Shown: positions 1 to 8,250 of the stretch, piece by piece
How the letters are laid out: each line of letters starts with the position of its first letter
How positions within the stretch are numbered: position 1 is the first letter of the stretch
Source: Chryseobacterium sp. G0201
GTDB lineage: Bacteria > Bacteroidota > Bacteroidia > Flavobacteriales > Weeksellaceae
Reading direction: 5' to 3'
DNA: 64,000 nucleotides
Assembly (NCBI RefSeq): GCF_003815655.1
Contig: NZ_CP033917.1
Location: 2,728,001 to 2,792,000, forward strand
Program-made: the position numbers and the translations under genes
Notes under the pieces: generated by a model
Databases searched by the model: none
What the model was told of the DNA's origin: nothing
The model's input: the letters and a program-made list of their open reading frames with translations, nothing else

Positions 1-642
1 TCAAAAGCGATAGGAATTCTTATTGGGTTAATAATTTTAGATATCGCTCTGATATTCTTAGCACAAACCTATTTTCATGAGAATCTTTGGAAATTTGCAA
101 CCATTATTGGGATGTATTTTGTAATGAATCTCGCTTATACATTCAAATTAAAACATGTTCCGATTATTGATATTTTTATTATTGCAACAGGATTTGTTTT
201 AAGAGTTTTGGCCGGAGGTTATATTACGGGAATTAATATTTCCCAATGGGCGATCTTGTTGACCTTTGTTTTGGCATTGGTTTTAGCAATAGGTAAACGA
301 CGTGGCGAGCTTATCAATGCTCAGGTTTCAGGAAAAACAAGGCGTGCTTTGGACGGATACAACGTACAGTTTGCAGATATCGCGCTTTCTATTTCAGTGA
401 CATTGGCAATCGTATGTTATTTGATGTTTACGTTATCACCTGAAGTTCAGGCAAGATTTCATGAAAGAGTTTTTTATACCGTAATTTTTGTTGTATTCGC
501 TTTTTTAAGATATTTACAACAAACATTGGTCTACAACAGAACAGAGTCTCCTACAAAAATTGTTTACAGAGACAGATATATACAAGTTACCTTATTATTG
601 TGGGTGGCTGCATTTTTAATTCAAATTTACTTTAAAAAATGA
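1..642 (+). CDS. UbiA-family polyprenyl-phosphate phosphoribosyltransferase (partial, 5' end missing)
   Basis: The frame is open from base 1, so the gene starts left of the window; 213 codons are visible. The stretch LKLKHVPIIDIFIIATGFVL followed by RVLAGG is the signature of the UbiA subgroup that joins phosphoribose from PRPP to polyprenyl phosphate, as in the mycobacterial DPPR synthase Rv3806c. Five or so hydrophobic helices make it an inner-membrane protein. The first Asp-rich NDxxD motif would lie upstream and cannot be seen. It overlaps the next gene by four bases (ATGA) and heads a set with DprE1-, DprE2- and HAD-like genes, which supports a role in making polyprenyl-phospho-ribose as precursor of a polyprenyl-phospho-arabinose. 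Family membership is seen; the substrate is inferred. Confidence 0.85.
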   Translation, partial: SKAIGILIGLIILDIALIFLAQTYFHENLWKFATIIGMYFVMNLAYTFKLKHVPIIDIFIIATGFVLRVLAGGYITGINISQWAILLTFVLALVLAIGKRRGELINAQVSGKTRRALDGYNVQFADIALSISVTLAIVCYLMFTLSPEVQARFHERVFYTVIFVVFAFLRYLQQTLVYNRTESPTKIVYRDRYIQVTLLLWVAAFLIQIYFKK

Positions 643-1958
643 AGCCGAATTTTATACAAAAAGTTACCAACTGGGGTAATTTTCCCATAGTGGAAAAAGA
701 AATGAAGTCTGAAGACAGCTTCAAAAAAATAAAAGATTTTGTCATCAATCATAATGAAGTCATTGCAAGAGGAAACGGAAGATGTTACGGCGATGCTTCA
801 TTGGGTGAACATATATTTTCGACAAAAAAATTAAATAAATTCATAAGTTTTGACCGTTTGAACGGAATTTTAGAATGTGAATCGGGAGTTTTGCTCTCCG
901 ACGTTCTTGAAATTTCTGTTCCGCAAGGTTATTTTTTATATGTAACGCCCGGAACTAAGTTTGTTTCTGTTGGCGGAGCGATCGCATCCGATGTTCATGG
1001 TAAGAACCATCATGCAGAAGGCTGTTTTTCGGAATATGTGATCGAATTTAAATTGATGACCGAAAACGGCGACATTATCACTTGTTCAAGAGAGGAAAAT
1101 ATCGATAAATTTTGGGCTACAATTGGAGGAATGGGGCTTACAGGAATCATTCTTACTGCAAAATTTAAGCTTAAAAATATAGAATCTGCCTACATCCGTC
1201 AGGAAAGTATCAAAGCAGAAAATCTGGACGAAATTTTTACATTATTTGAAGAAAGCGAAAGCTGGACGTACACCGTTGCGTGGATCGACTGCCTACAAAA
1301 AGGAAAAGATATCGGAAGAAGTATTTTGATGAGAGGTGAACATGCTTTTCAACATGAGCTTCCTCAGAATTTAACCAAAAATCCTTTAAGGTTAAAGAAA
1401 AAACTACAGCCAACGGTTCCTTTTTACTTTCCGAATTTTGCGTTGAATTCGCTTACGGTGAAAATTTTCAATCTGTTATATTATAAAAAACAGTCTAAAA
1501 AAGAAGTGAAAAATTTCATCGATTACGAAACATTTTTCTACCCTTTAGACGCTGTTAATGAATGGAATAAAATTTATGGAAAATCCGGTTTTATCCAATA
1601 TCAGATGGTAATCCCAAAAGAAACAGGCAAGGAAGGAATGAAAAAAATCCTTGAAACCATCGCAAATAGCGGAAATGGTTCTTTCTTAGCAGTTTTAAAA
1701 CTTTTTGGAAAGAATAATCCGGAAGCTTACAACTCATTTCCTTTTGAGGGTTACACATTGGCGCTGGATTTTAAAGTCAATTCAAAGCTGAAAAAATTGG
1801 TTGAGCAATTGGATAGCATCGTTCAGGAGTTCGGAGGAAGGATTTATCTTACCAAAGACAGCATGAGCAGATCATCGTTGACCAATTATCTTAAAAATGT
1901 TCAGAGTTCCAAATTTGTGTCTTTACAGCACAAAAGAATCATAAATAATAATTCATAA
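639..1958 (+). CDS. FAD-binding oxidase, DprE1-like (polyprenylphospho-ribofuranose 2-oxidase)
   Basis: A 439-residue protein with an N-terminal PCMH-type FAD domain: RGNGRCYGDAS (about residues 44-54) and PGTKFVSVGGAIASDVHGKN (about 105-124) are the pyrophosphate- and flavin-binding stretches of the vanillyl-alcohol-oxidase/DprE1 group. The C-terminal half is the substrate cap. In mycobacteria DprE1 oxidises the 2'-OH of decaprenylphospho-ribose, and DprE2 then reduces the ketone to give the arabinose epimer. The start overlaps the stop of the prenyltransferase and the stop abuts the ATG of the reductase, so the three genes are translationally coupled. Length is close to that of DprE1 (about 460). 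Function by homology and context; the lipid carrier in this organism is not known from sequence. Confidence 0.85.
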   Translation: MKPNFIQKVTNWGNFPIVEKEMKSEDSFKKIKDFVINHNEVIARGNGRCYGDASLGEHIFSTKKLNKFISFDRLNGILECESGVLLSDVLEISVPQGYFLYVTPGTKFVSVGGAIASDVHGKNHHAEGCFSEYVIEFKLMTENGDIITCSREENIDKFWATIGGMGLTGIILTAKFKLKNIESAYIRQESIKAENLDEIFTLFEESESWTYTVAWIDCLQKGKDIGRSILMRGEHAFQHELPQNLTKNPLRLKKKLQPTVPFYFPNFALNSLTVKIFNLLYYKKQSKKEVKNFIDYETFFYPLDAVNEWNKIYGKSGFIQYQMVIPKETGKEGMKKILETIANSGNGSFLAVLKLFGKNNPEAYNSFPFEGYTLALDFKVNSKLKKLVEQLDSIVQEFGGRIYLTKDSMSRSSLTNYLKNVQSSKFVSLQHKRIINNNS

Positions 1959-2684
1959 ATGATAGTTCTGGGAAGTACGTCTGAGGTAGCTCAGGCTTTT
2001 GTTGAAAAGGCTTTGCAAGAAGGCGAAAAGTTTGAAAAAATCTATCTTTTTACGTCTAGTAAAGAAACTACGGAAAGATTTGCAAGACACATCGATGTGA
2101 TGTTTTTACAGCAGTCTGAGGTTATAGAACTTGATCTGATGAAGGAAATTGATTATAATCAGTTTGATTATGTCAATTCAAATGTATTATTTTGTGCAAC
2201 AGGATATTTGGGAGACGGAACGGAAGAAGGTTTGTATGATAATAAAAATACAGAGAAAATTATTGATATCAATTACTCAAAATTAGTTCCTGTGATGAAT
2301 TATTTTGCCCAGAAATTTGAAAGCAGAAGATCAGGGACAATTATCGGATTGTCATCTGTAGCTGGGGATAGAGGAAGACAAAGTAATTTCATTTATGGAA
2401 GTGCAAAAGCGGCTTTTACGGCTTATTTAAGTGGATTAAGAAATTATTTGTTTGAGAAAAAAGTTCATGTTATGACTGTAAAACCTGGTTTTATGGCCAC
2501 AAAAATGACGGAAGGCTTACCTTTAAATCCAAAATTAACGGCAACTCCAAAACAGGCAGCGGCGTGTATTTATAAGGCATTCAAAAAACAGAAAAATGTT
2601 GTATACGTTTTACCGATTTGGGGCGTTATAATGATGATCATAAGGAATATTCCTGAATTTATATTTAAAAAGTTAAAGCTTTAA
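1959..2684 (+). CDS. Short-chain dehydrogenase, DprE2-like
   Basis: A 241-residue classical SDR. The nucleotide-binding turn is VLGSTSEVA (residues 3-11), the catalytic Ser is at SSVAG (132-133), and the pair is Tyr146/Lys150 in YGSAK. A C-terminal hydrophobic stretch (about 215-230) may anchor it to the membrane, as in DprE2. The ATG directly follows the TAA of the DprE1-like gene and is in the same frame, so no upstream start is possible; the N terminus is therefore a few residues shorter than usual. Expected reaction: NAD(P)H reduction of the 2-keto intermediate to polyprenylphospho-arabinose. Family certain, exact substrate inferred from its neighbours. Confidence 0.85.
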   Translation: MIVLGSTSEVAQAFVEKALQEGEKFEKIYLFTSSKETTERFARHIDVMFLQQSEVIELDLMKEIDYNQFDYVNSNVLFCATGYLGDGTEEGLYDNKNTEKIIDINYSKLVPVMNYFAQKFESRRSGTIIGLSSVAGDRGRQSNFIYGSAKAAFTAYLSGLRNYLFEKKVHVMTVKPGFMATKMTEGLPLNPKLTATPKQAAACIYKAFKKQKNVVYVLPIWGVIMMIIRNIPEFIFKKLKL

Positions 2685-2689
2685 TTAAA

Positions 2690-3277
2690 ATGAAAAAATT
2701 GTATTGTTTTGATTTTGACGGAACCCTGACCTATAAAGATACCATGTTTATGTATCTTAAATTTTATGATTCTGCAAAGTTTCGGGTACAATTTATAAGA
2801 CACATTCCGCTTTTCATTTTATTAAAATTAAAATTGGCTGAAACTGAAAAAGTGAAGAAAAGTTTCATCGGATCTATTCTGAAAGGACAGACTCAGGAGA
2901 AAATTGAGAAAAAAGCCAAACAATTCTTCGAAGAGAATTATCCAAAAATCGTTCGCGAGAATGCTATGGATTTCATTCAAAATATCGATAGAGATAATAC
3001 ACAAAGTTTATTGGTTACTGCATCCCTCGACATCTGGACAAAACCATTTGCCGAAGCATTACAAATGCAGCTTGTTTCCACGCGTGCAGAGTTTAAAAAC
3101 GGAGTTTTCACAGGAAATTTTATTGGTAAAAACTGCAACGGAAACGAAAAATTAATGAGGATAAAAGAGGAAATAAGCAATTCTAAATACGATAAAATCA
3201 TCGCTTTCGGAGATACTTCTGGAGATAAGCAAATGCTTAAATGGGCGAATGAAGGACATTACCAATTTTTTCACTAA
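2690..3277 (+). CDS. HAD-IB family phosphatase
   Basis: A 195-residue HAD hydrolase: motif I is FDFDGTLT (Asp nucleophile and acid/base Asp, residues 8-15), motif II is VTAS (about 106-109), and motif IV is FGDTSGD (about 174-180). A helical cap lies between I and II, typical of the SerB-like IB subclass. It sits five bases after the DprE2-like gene. Mycobacteria need a phosphatase to remove the 5-phosphate from decaprenylphosphoryl-5-phosphoribose; this gene is the obvious candidate for that step here, although mycobacteria use a PAP2-type enzyme. Class is sure; that assignment is inference. Confidence 0.8.
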   Translation: MKKLYCFDFDGTLTYKDTMFMYLKFYDSAKFRVQFIRHIPLFILLKLKLAETEKVKKSFIGSILKGQTQEKIEKKAKQFFEENYPKIVRENAMDFIQNIDRDNTQSLLVTASLDIWTKPFAEALQMQLVSTRAEFKNGVFTGNFIGKNCNGNEKLMRIKEEISNSKYDKIIAFGDTSGDKQMLKWANEGHYQFFH

Positions 3278-3301
3278 TTTTGGGTGAGTAAAAAAGTAAA
3301 A

Positions 3302-3790
3302 ATGAATAAACTACTTATTGGGCTTTTGGCGCTTTCTATGAGCTGTACTACTGCAGTTTCTCAGACTGATCAATCATCCAAAAAATCAGAACAAATGCAG
3401 AAAAAAGCAGAAATTCTTGTGTCAGAATCTCAGGGCGGTGCAGATCAGCCCGGATTTAGCATTATTAAAAATGAACAGGAGTTTCAAAAAGCGGTGAAAG
3501 GTGGTAGCTCAAATCTTATCGTAGAAGCCGGAACTGAGCCTGTAATTAATTATCCTAAATTTCCAAAAGATAAAAAAGTAGTTTTATATAATTTAGGAAT
3601 GTTCAGATCCGGAGATCATAGAATTTCGGAAATTAAAAGTGTTTCTGTGAAAAATAATGTTCTGTATGTAGAAGTTCCGTTCGTAGAATCCGGCGGAATG
3701 GAAATACAGGTGATCTCGAATCCTTGGGTACTGTTTACCGTTCCTTCAGACTATCAATTCAATTCTGTAGAATTAAAATATTCAAAATAA
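3302..3790 (+). CDS. PrcB-like lipoprotein
   Basis: The frame could open at a GTG (3284), but the ATG at 3302 gives a clean lipoprotein signal: MNKLLIGLLALSMSC with the lipobox Cys at residue 15. The mature part of about 148 residues contains KKVVLYNLGMFRSGDH followed by alternating beta strands, which resembles the C-terminal domain of PrcB, a non-catalytic partner of the PrtP protease in Treponema. It is probably anchored in the outer membrane facing the periplasm. It stands between the pentose-lipid genes and the cysteine desulfurase, with short gaps on both sides, so it may be cotranscribed with either. The PrcB link is a weak similarity judged by eye. Confidence 0.65.
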   Translation: MNKLLIGLLALSMSCTTAVSQTDQSSKKSEQMQKKAEILVSESQGGADQPGFSIIKNEQEFQKAVKGGSSNLIVEAGTEPVINYPKFPKDKKVVLYNLGMFRSGDHRISEIKSVSVKNNVLYVEVPFVESGGMEIQVISNPWVLFTVPSDYQFNSVELKYSK

Positions 3791-3792
3791 AA

Positions 3793-4968
3793 ATGAATAA
3801 AGTATATTTAGATAACGCTGCAACAACGCCTCTTTCGGAAGAAGTTATTGATGCAATGGTAGGTACCATGAAGATGAATTTCGGAAATCCATCGTCAACT
3901 CACAGCTTCGGACAGGAAGCGAAAATCCTTCTTGAAAATGTAAGAAGGCAGATCGCAGATTATCTTCACGTAACTCCGGCAGAAATTATTTTTACCTCTT
4001 GCGGAACAGAATCTAATAACATGATCATCAAATCCAGCGTAGAAAACCTTGGAGTAGAAAGGATCATCAGCTCTCCGTTGGAACATAAGTGTGTTTCTGA
4101 GAGTATTCTGGATATGAAAAACAGAAAAGGAGTAGAGGTAGCTTACATTCGTCCTAACGAAAAAGGTGATCTTGATCTTAATAAATTAGAGGAATTATTA
4201 AAAGCTTCCGATAAGAAAACGTTGGTGAGTTTAATGCACGTCAACAATGAAATCGGAAATATTTACGATATTAAAAAAATAGCAGAATTGTGTAAAGCAA
4301 ATAATGCACTTTTCCATTCAGATACGGTTCAGACAATGGCTCATATGCCGTTGGATTTTTCTGATATTGCAGTAGATTTTGCTTCTTGCAGTGCTCATAA
4401 ATTCCATGGTCCGAAAGGTGCCGGTTTTGCTTTCATCAGAAAAGCATCAGGATTAAAAGGAATTATCACAGGCGGACCTCAGGAAAGAAGCCTGAGAGCA
4501 GGAACTGAGAACGTTGCCGGAATTGTTGGTTTAGGTAAAGCATTAGAGATTTCTCTTAAAAACATGGAAGCTTACACCAATCATATGCAGGAAATTAAAG
4601 ACTATGCTATTGAAAGGCTGTCTACAGAGGTTTCAGGCATTAAATTCAACGGAAGAAGCGCAGAGAAGGAAAATAGTCTTTATACGGTTTTAAGTGCTTT
4701 ATTGCCTTATAAAAATCCTTTGATCGGACTTCAGTTGGATATGAAGGGAATCGCAATTTCTCAGGGAAGTGCATGTTCTTCGGGAGCTTCAAAACCTTCA
4801 ATGGTAATGATGATGGTTTTATCTGAGGATGAAATGGATGATTGTACGCCGTTACGTATTTCATTTAGCCATATGACAACTAAAGCTGAAATTGATGCTT
4901 TGGTAAGTGCTTTGAAAGAGATTTCAAGCGACTATGCTATAGAAAAAACAAATGTTGAGCATAGATAG
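3793..4968 (+). CDS. Cysteine desulfurase (IscS/NifS family)
   Basis: PLP enzyme that takes sulfur from cysteine for Fe-S clusters and thiolated tRNA. Start at ATG 3793 (MNKVYLDNAATTPLS), not the longer frame from 3724 that runs through the previous gene. The PLP lysine is K203 in CSAHKFHGPKG and the persulfide cysteine is C328 in GSACSSGA, on a short active-site loop. Length is 391 residues, normal for group I enzymes. It begins three bases after the PrcB-like gene stops. Cytosolic. Confidence 0.93.
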   Translation: MNKVYLDNAATTPLSEEVIDAMVGTMKMNFGNPSSTHSFGQEAKILLENVRRQIADYLHVTPAEIIFTSCGTESNNMIIKSSVENLGVERIISSPLEHKCVSESILDMKNRKGVEVAYIRPNEKGDLDLNKLEELLKASDKKTLVSLMHVNNEIGNIYDIKKIAELCKANNALFHSDTVQTMAHMPLDFSDIAVDFASCSAHKFHGPKGAGFAFIRKASGLKGIITGGPQERSLRAGTENVAGIVGLGKALEISLKNMEAYTNHMQEIKDYAIERLSTEVSGIKFNGRSAEKENSLYTVLSALLPYKNPLIGLQLDMKGIAISQGSACSSGASKPSMVMMMVLSEDEMDDCTPLRISFSHMTTKAEIDALVSALKEISSDYAIEKTNVEHR

Positions 4969-4987
4969 TCTTATTACTGAAAAGTAG

Positions 4988-4995
4988 TAATTTTG
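4988..4995 (+). promoter_or_regulatory. Possible -7 box for trxA
   Basis: TAATTTTG fits the Bacteroidota -7 consensus TAnnTTTG and lies 54 bases before the trxA start. No good TTG -33 element is found at the usual distance, so this is a weak call. Confidence 0.35.
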
Positions 4996-5049
4996 AATAT
5001 CGAAATCGACGATTAAAAAGAATATAATATTAATTAAATAAAAAATAAA

Positions 5050-5370
5050 ATGGCTTTAGAAATTACAGATAGCTCATTCGCGGAGATACTTTCAAAATCA
5101 AATGAGCAACCGGTATTGGTTGACTTTTGGGCAGTATGGTGTGGACCATGTAGAACATTGGGACCAATCATCGAAGAAGTAGCAACAGATTTTGATGGAA
5201 AAGCAGTAGTAGGGAAGGTAGATGTAGACAACAATCAGGAGATTTCTATGCAGTATGGCATCAGAAATATCCCTACAGTTCTAATTTTTAGAAACGGTGA
5301 GGTTGTTGATAAAATCGTTGGAGTAGCTCCAAAAGAAGTGATCGCTGAGAAATTAAGCGCACACTTATAA
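5050..5370 (+). CDS. trxA: Thioredoxin
   Basis: A 106-residue cytosolic thiol-disulfide reductant. The active site is WCGPC at residues 30-34 (Cys31, Cys34), preceded by VDFWAVW, and the cis-proline loop is IPTVLIF. Length and layout match classic TrxA. It has its own upstream region of about 80 bases after the cysteine desulfurase and a strong terminator after it, so it can be a single-gene unit. Confidence 0.95.
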   Translation: MALEITDSSFAEILSKSNEQPVLVDFWAVWCGPCRTLGPIIEEVATDFDGKAVVGKVDVDNNQEISMQYGIRNIPTVLIFRNGEVVDKIVGVAPKEVIAEKLSAHL

Positions 5371-5393
5371 AAAAAATAAGTTTGATAATGAAT

Positions 5394-5421
5394 GCCTTCC
5401 GTTTTTGGAAGGCTTTTTTTT
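5394..5421 (+). terminator. Rho-independent terminator after trxA
   Basis: Seven-base stem GCCTTCC / GGAAGGC with loop GTTTTT and a run of eight T. Confidence 0.9.
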
Positions 5422-5431
5422 ACCAAATAAT

Positions 5432-5461
5432 TTGCAGGTAAAGAAAAAAGTTGTAGTTTTG
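5432..5461 (+). promoter_or_regulatory. Promoter of the tRNA-Asp pair
   Basis: TTG (5432-5434), a 19-base spacer, then TAGTTTTG (5454-5461). This is the Bacteroidota promoter pattern TTG-N19-TAnnTTTG, and it is followed 50 bases later by the first tRNA. Confidence 0.7.
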
Positions 5462-5511
5462 CAATCACAAAAAAGAAACATAGTTCTTTAAATTTACAAC
5501 AACGAAAATTT

Positions 5512-5585
5512 GATCCGGTAGTTCAGCTGGTTAGAATGCCGCCCTGTCACGGCGGAGGTCGCGGGTTCGAGTCCCGTCCGGATCG
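5512..5585 (+). tRNA. tRNA-Asp (GTC)
   Basis: Full cloverleaf: acceptor GATCCGG / CCGGATC, D arm GTTCAGCTGGTTAGAATGCC region, anticodon stem CCGCC / GGCGG with loop CTGTCAC (anticodon GTC at 5546-5548), T loop GTTCGAG. Discriminator G. The 3' CCA is not encoded. Confidence 0.97.
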
Positions 5586-5618
5586 CAAAAAGTTTTCTCA
5601 ATTTACTTTAAAAAAATT

Positions 5619-5692
5619 GATCCGGTAGTTCAGCTGGTTAGAATGCCGCCCTGTCACGGCGGAGGTCGCGGGTTCGAGTCCCGTCCGGATCG
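5619..5692 (+). tRNA. tRNA-Asp (GTC), second identical copy; probable integration site
   Basis: Base-for-base repeat of the first tRNA-Asp, with anticodon GTC at 5653-5655, 33 bases after it. A tyrosine integrase gene starts 248 bases downstream, so the 3' half of this copy is the likely attachment site of the element. The spacer sequences around the two copies differ, which suggests a tandem tRNA operon, not an insertion scar. Confidence 0.96.
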
Positions 5693-5716
5693 CAACTATT
5701 AAATTAAAATAGTGCA

Positions 5717-5752
5717 AAATGCTTTAAAACGTATGTTTTAAAGCATTTTTTG
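5717..5752 (+). terminator. Terminator after the tRNA-Asp operon
   Basis: Stem AAATGCTTTAAAAC / GTTTTAAAGCATTT with loop GTAT, then a T run. It ends the tRNA transcript just before the integrase leader. Confidence 0.8.
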
Positions 5753-5794
5753 TTTTATGTCTGTTCAAAGAGAACTAAAAAAGCACAATCTGAA

Positions 5795-5841
5795 AGTGAC
5801 CTATTCAGTGACCTGTTGAAATAGGTTTAAGGAGGTCACTG
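5795..5841. repeat. Direct and inverted 8-9 bp repeats upstream of the integrase
   Basis: AGTGACCT occurs at 5795-5802 and 5807-5814. The reverse complement AGGTCACTG lies at 5833-5841, pairing with CAGTGACCT at 5806-5814. Small repeats between an attachment site and int often bind the integrase arm domain or an excisionase; that role is inferred only from place. Confidence 0.4.
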
Positions 5842-5940
5842 AAAATTCAGAGAAACCCTGTTCAGTAGCTAGTTCAGCAACTGAATATCTTGTGATAAGT
5901 TTTTGCTAAGGTTAATTTTAAATCTCAAAAGCTAAACAAA

Positions 5941-7179
5941 ATGAACAAGACATTCAATTTACTTTTCTATGTAAAAAAGGCTAAAATCAATTCTGTAGGA
6001 GAGTCTCCTATTTATTTACGAATTACAATTGATGGCAAAATATCCGAGATCAGCACAAAACGTACAGTAAAGCCTTCAAAATGGAACTCTGCGATGCAGA
6101 AGGTTAGTGGCTCTTCAGAAGAATGCAGATCACTTAATTTTTATTTAAAAACATTTGAGCAGAGAGTTTATGATACCTATCACGAGTTAATAAGAGATAA
6201 GGAAACAGTAACTTGTGACGCTCTTAAAAATAAGTTAGTGGGTAGAGGTAGATTGGCCAGAACACTCATTCCCGTTTTTCAGGATCATAATGATCGAATG
6301 GAGAAACTTATAGACAAAGAATTTGCCCAAGGAACATTAACCCGTTATAAGACCTGTCTGAAACATACCAAAGGTTTTTTGAAATGGAAATACAGTATTA
6401 CCGACATTGAAATAAAAAAGATTGATTATGCTTTTCTCAACGATTTTGAATTTTTTTTAAGAACCGAAAGATCCTGTAACAATAATTCTGCGGTAAAGTA
6501 TATCAAGAATTTTGGTAAGATCATTCGTATCTGTCTTGCAAATGGATGGATGGAAAGAGATCCTTTTATGAACTATCATTCTAAGTTTAATGAAGTGACA
6601 AGAATGTTTCTTAATGAAAAGGAAATAGAAGTGCTTTTTGCCAAAGATTTTAAAAATGAGAGATTGTCCTTGGTAAGAGATATTTTCCTGTTTAGCTGTT
6701 TTACAGGATTGGCATATATTGATACTCAAAAATTAACACATCAAAATATCAATTTAGGACTTGATGGCTCTCAATGGATCTATACCAAACGTCAGAAAAC
6801 GAAAACTACCTCAAATATTCCCTTGCTTTCTCAAACAGAGAAAATCATTGAAAAATACAAAAATCATCCGGTATGTCTTAATAGTGGAAAACTATTGCCT
6901 ATTCTTAGTAATCAAAAAATGAATGCATATCTTAAAGAGATTGCAGACCTGTGCGGAATTAACAAAGAATTGACCTATCATATTGCACGCCATACTTTTG
7001 CAACAACTATCACATTATCTAACGGGGTTTCCATTGAAAGTGTAAGTAAAATGCTAGGTCACAAAAGTATTAAGACTACTCAGCATTACGCAAAAATTCT
7101 AGATAAAAAAGTTAGTGAGGATATGATGGAATTGAAACAGAAATTTAGTGATAAAAAGAAAATTGTAATAAGCTGTTAG
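5941..7179 (+). CDS. int: Tyrosine recombinase / integrase (CTnDOT-like)
   Basis: A 412-residue site-specific recombinase. Residues 1-95 are the arm-type DNA-binding domain, about 105-205 the SAM-like core-binding domain, and about 215-400 the catalytic domain. Catalytic residues seen: H347 and R350 in YHIARHTFAT, H374 in LGHKS, and nucleophile Y383 in TTQHYAKI. The usual first Arg is replaced in FTGLAYID, as is known for the IntDOT subgroup, which manages without it. It is transcribed away from tRNA-Asp and begins 248 bases after it, so it should catalyse integration into and excision from that tRNA. No promoter box was recognised upstream. Confidence 0.93.
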   Translation: MNKTFNLLFYVKKAKINSVGESPIYLRITIDGKISEISTKRTVKPSKWNSAMQKVSGSSEECRSLNFYLKTFEQRVYDTYHELIRDKETVTCDALKNKLVGRGRLARTLIPVFQDHNDRMEKLIDKEFAQGTLTRYKTCLKHTKGFLKWKYSITDIEIKKIDYAFLNDFEFFLRTERSCNNNSAVKYIKNFGKIIRICLANGWMERDPFMNYHSKFNEVTRMFLNEKEIEVLFAKDFKNERLSLVRDIFLFSCFTGLAYIDTQKLTHQNINLGLDGSQWIYTKRQKTKTTSNIPLLSQTEKIIEKYKNHPVCLNSGKLLPILSNQKMNAYLKEIADLCGINKELTYHIARHTFATTITLSNGVSIESVSKMLGHKSIKTTQHYAKILDKKVSEDMMELKQKFSDKKKIVISC

Positions 7180-7261
7180 GTTATTTAGGTCGTCTGAAGG
7201 ATTCTTGATTTAGCAATAATTTGAAAATTACTTAGAATATGGAATTGTGTAAAGTGACTTT

Positions 7262-7400
7262 TTAACAAAAACTTATTTCTAGTCAAACCAATTTCGTGTT
7301 CCTGCGAATAAAGCTCTCTAAAAGTTACTCTTGCATCTTCCAGATGATCGCTTTGTATTTCCAGTCATTTTTTCTTACCAGAAGAAAATCATTTATCAAC
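7262..7400 (-). pseudogene. Remnant of a second dnaE-type polymerase gene (C-terminal end)
   Basis: Read on the minus strand, 7289-7379 gives LEIQSDHLEDARVTFREL then YSQEHEIG. This lines up with the C terminus of the dnaE gene at 26.9 kb (LEIERSLREDVSVTFREP then YPQEYEIE). DNA identity is plain by eye, including an unbroken run around CTCTCTAAAAGTTAC. A TGA falls inside the remnant where the other copy has a sense codon. The piece lies 110 bases after the integrase stop with no other part of the gene nearby, so it is a decayed fragment left by deletion or recombination. Confidence 0.75.
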
Positions 7401-7761
7401 TCTTTCTGGCTTATACTCATTACTGAAGAAATGTCGAAACATTTGATTGAAGATTTAAAGAGAATTTTTCAAATCTCAGCATTATAACAGATAAAAATGT
7501 GTCGCATCATTTGAATTATAAAGTGAGTTTTAAAAGAAATTTCTCTAAAAAGTGCTTTCTACAGCCTTTAAAACATAGTTTGAAATAGTGTTGCACCTAG
7601 ATTACCTTAATATCTAAGGCACTATCTATTGTATACCTTGGCTTTATTAGAGATGAGAATTCAATATTATTTTCTTGTTTTTAACAATTCTTTAATTAAA
7701 ACAGTGTTAATATTATTCTTTATTAATATATTTGTTAAAGTAAAAGATTTACCTTTGTCGC
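7401..7761. other. Gene-free stretch between dnaE remnant and metal cluster
   Basis: AT-rich, with short broken frames only. TACCTTTG at 7750-7757 fits the -7 box but sits five bases before the ATG at 7762; it is noted, not called. Confidence 0.4.
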
Positions 7762-8091
7762 ATGAATTTTCTGAGATTGCTTTTTACAGTCTATTTCATG
7801 GCATTATCATTAATGCCATGCATGGATGTTGCAAAAGCACAATCAAAAACTGAAAATGTATCATATTCCTATCTAAAATCTGAGCAAAACGATGCTCATT
7901 CAAAAACAGATTCTTGTTCTCCTTTCTGTTATTGTAACTGCTGCAGAATCAGCGTTACTTCCATTAAAATAAAACCTGTTTTAGAATATCGTAAACAGAT
8001 AAAAGAATACTATTGTAAAAAAATTCTTTTCAAAAAGAATGACTTTGCATATTTGGTGTACGATCAAATATGGCAACCTCCTAAAATATAA
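7762..8091 (+). CDS. Small secreted Cys-rich protein, DUF6660-like
   Basis: A 109-residue protein with a signal peptide (MNFLRLLFTVYFMALSLMPC, cleavage probably after AKA near residue 26), then a polar stretch and the cluster CSPFCYCNCC (about residues 52-61), then a basic tail ending IWQPPKI. Proteins of this layout sit directly in front of CzcA-type pumps in many flavobacteria and are filed as DUF6660. The clustered cysteines and two upstream His suggest metal binding or sensing in the periplasm. It is read in the same direction as the pump, with a gap of about 160 bases. The family name is from memory of the pattern; function is unknown. Confidence 0.7.
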   Translation: MNFLRLLFTVYFMALSLMPCMDVAKAQSKTENVSYSYLKSEQNDAHSKTDSCSPFCYCNCCRISVTSIKIKPVLEYRKQIKEYYCKKILFKKNDFAYLVYDQIWQPPKI

Positions 8092-8250
8092 TTTTTATTG
8101 AGCAGACGGAAGAATTGTCTTTCGTTTAAACTGTTATGGAAATATTGCAATAGTATTGCGTTGTATTCCTACTCATTTTTGTCATTTGATTTTTAGAACA
8201 AAAAGTTGTTCCAAAAAGTATTTGTGACCTTCAATAAAAATTATATTCTA

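Noticed and set aside
5512-5692. The two identical tRNA-Asp genes as attL scar of an insertion
   Set aside because: Both are complete tRNAs behind one promoter with a 33-base spacer, which is a normal tandem tRNA operon.
7750-7757. TACCTTTG as promoter of the DUF6660-like gene
   Set aside because: It lies five bases before the ATG and the TTG is only 15 bases upstream, so the transcript would start after the start codon that gives the signal peptide.
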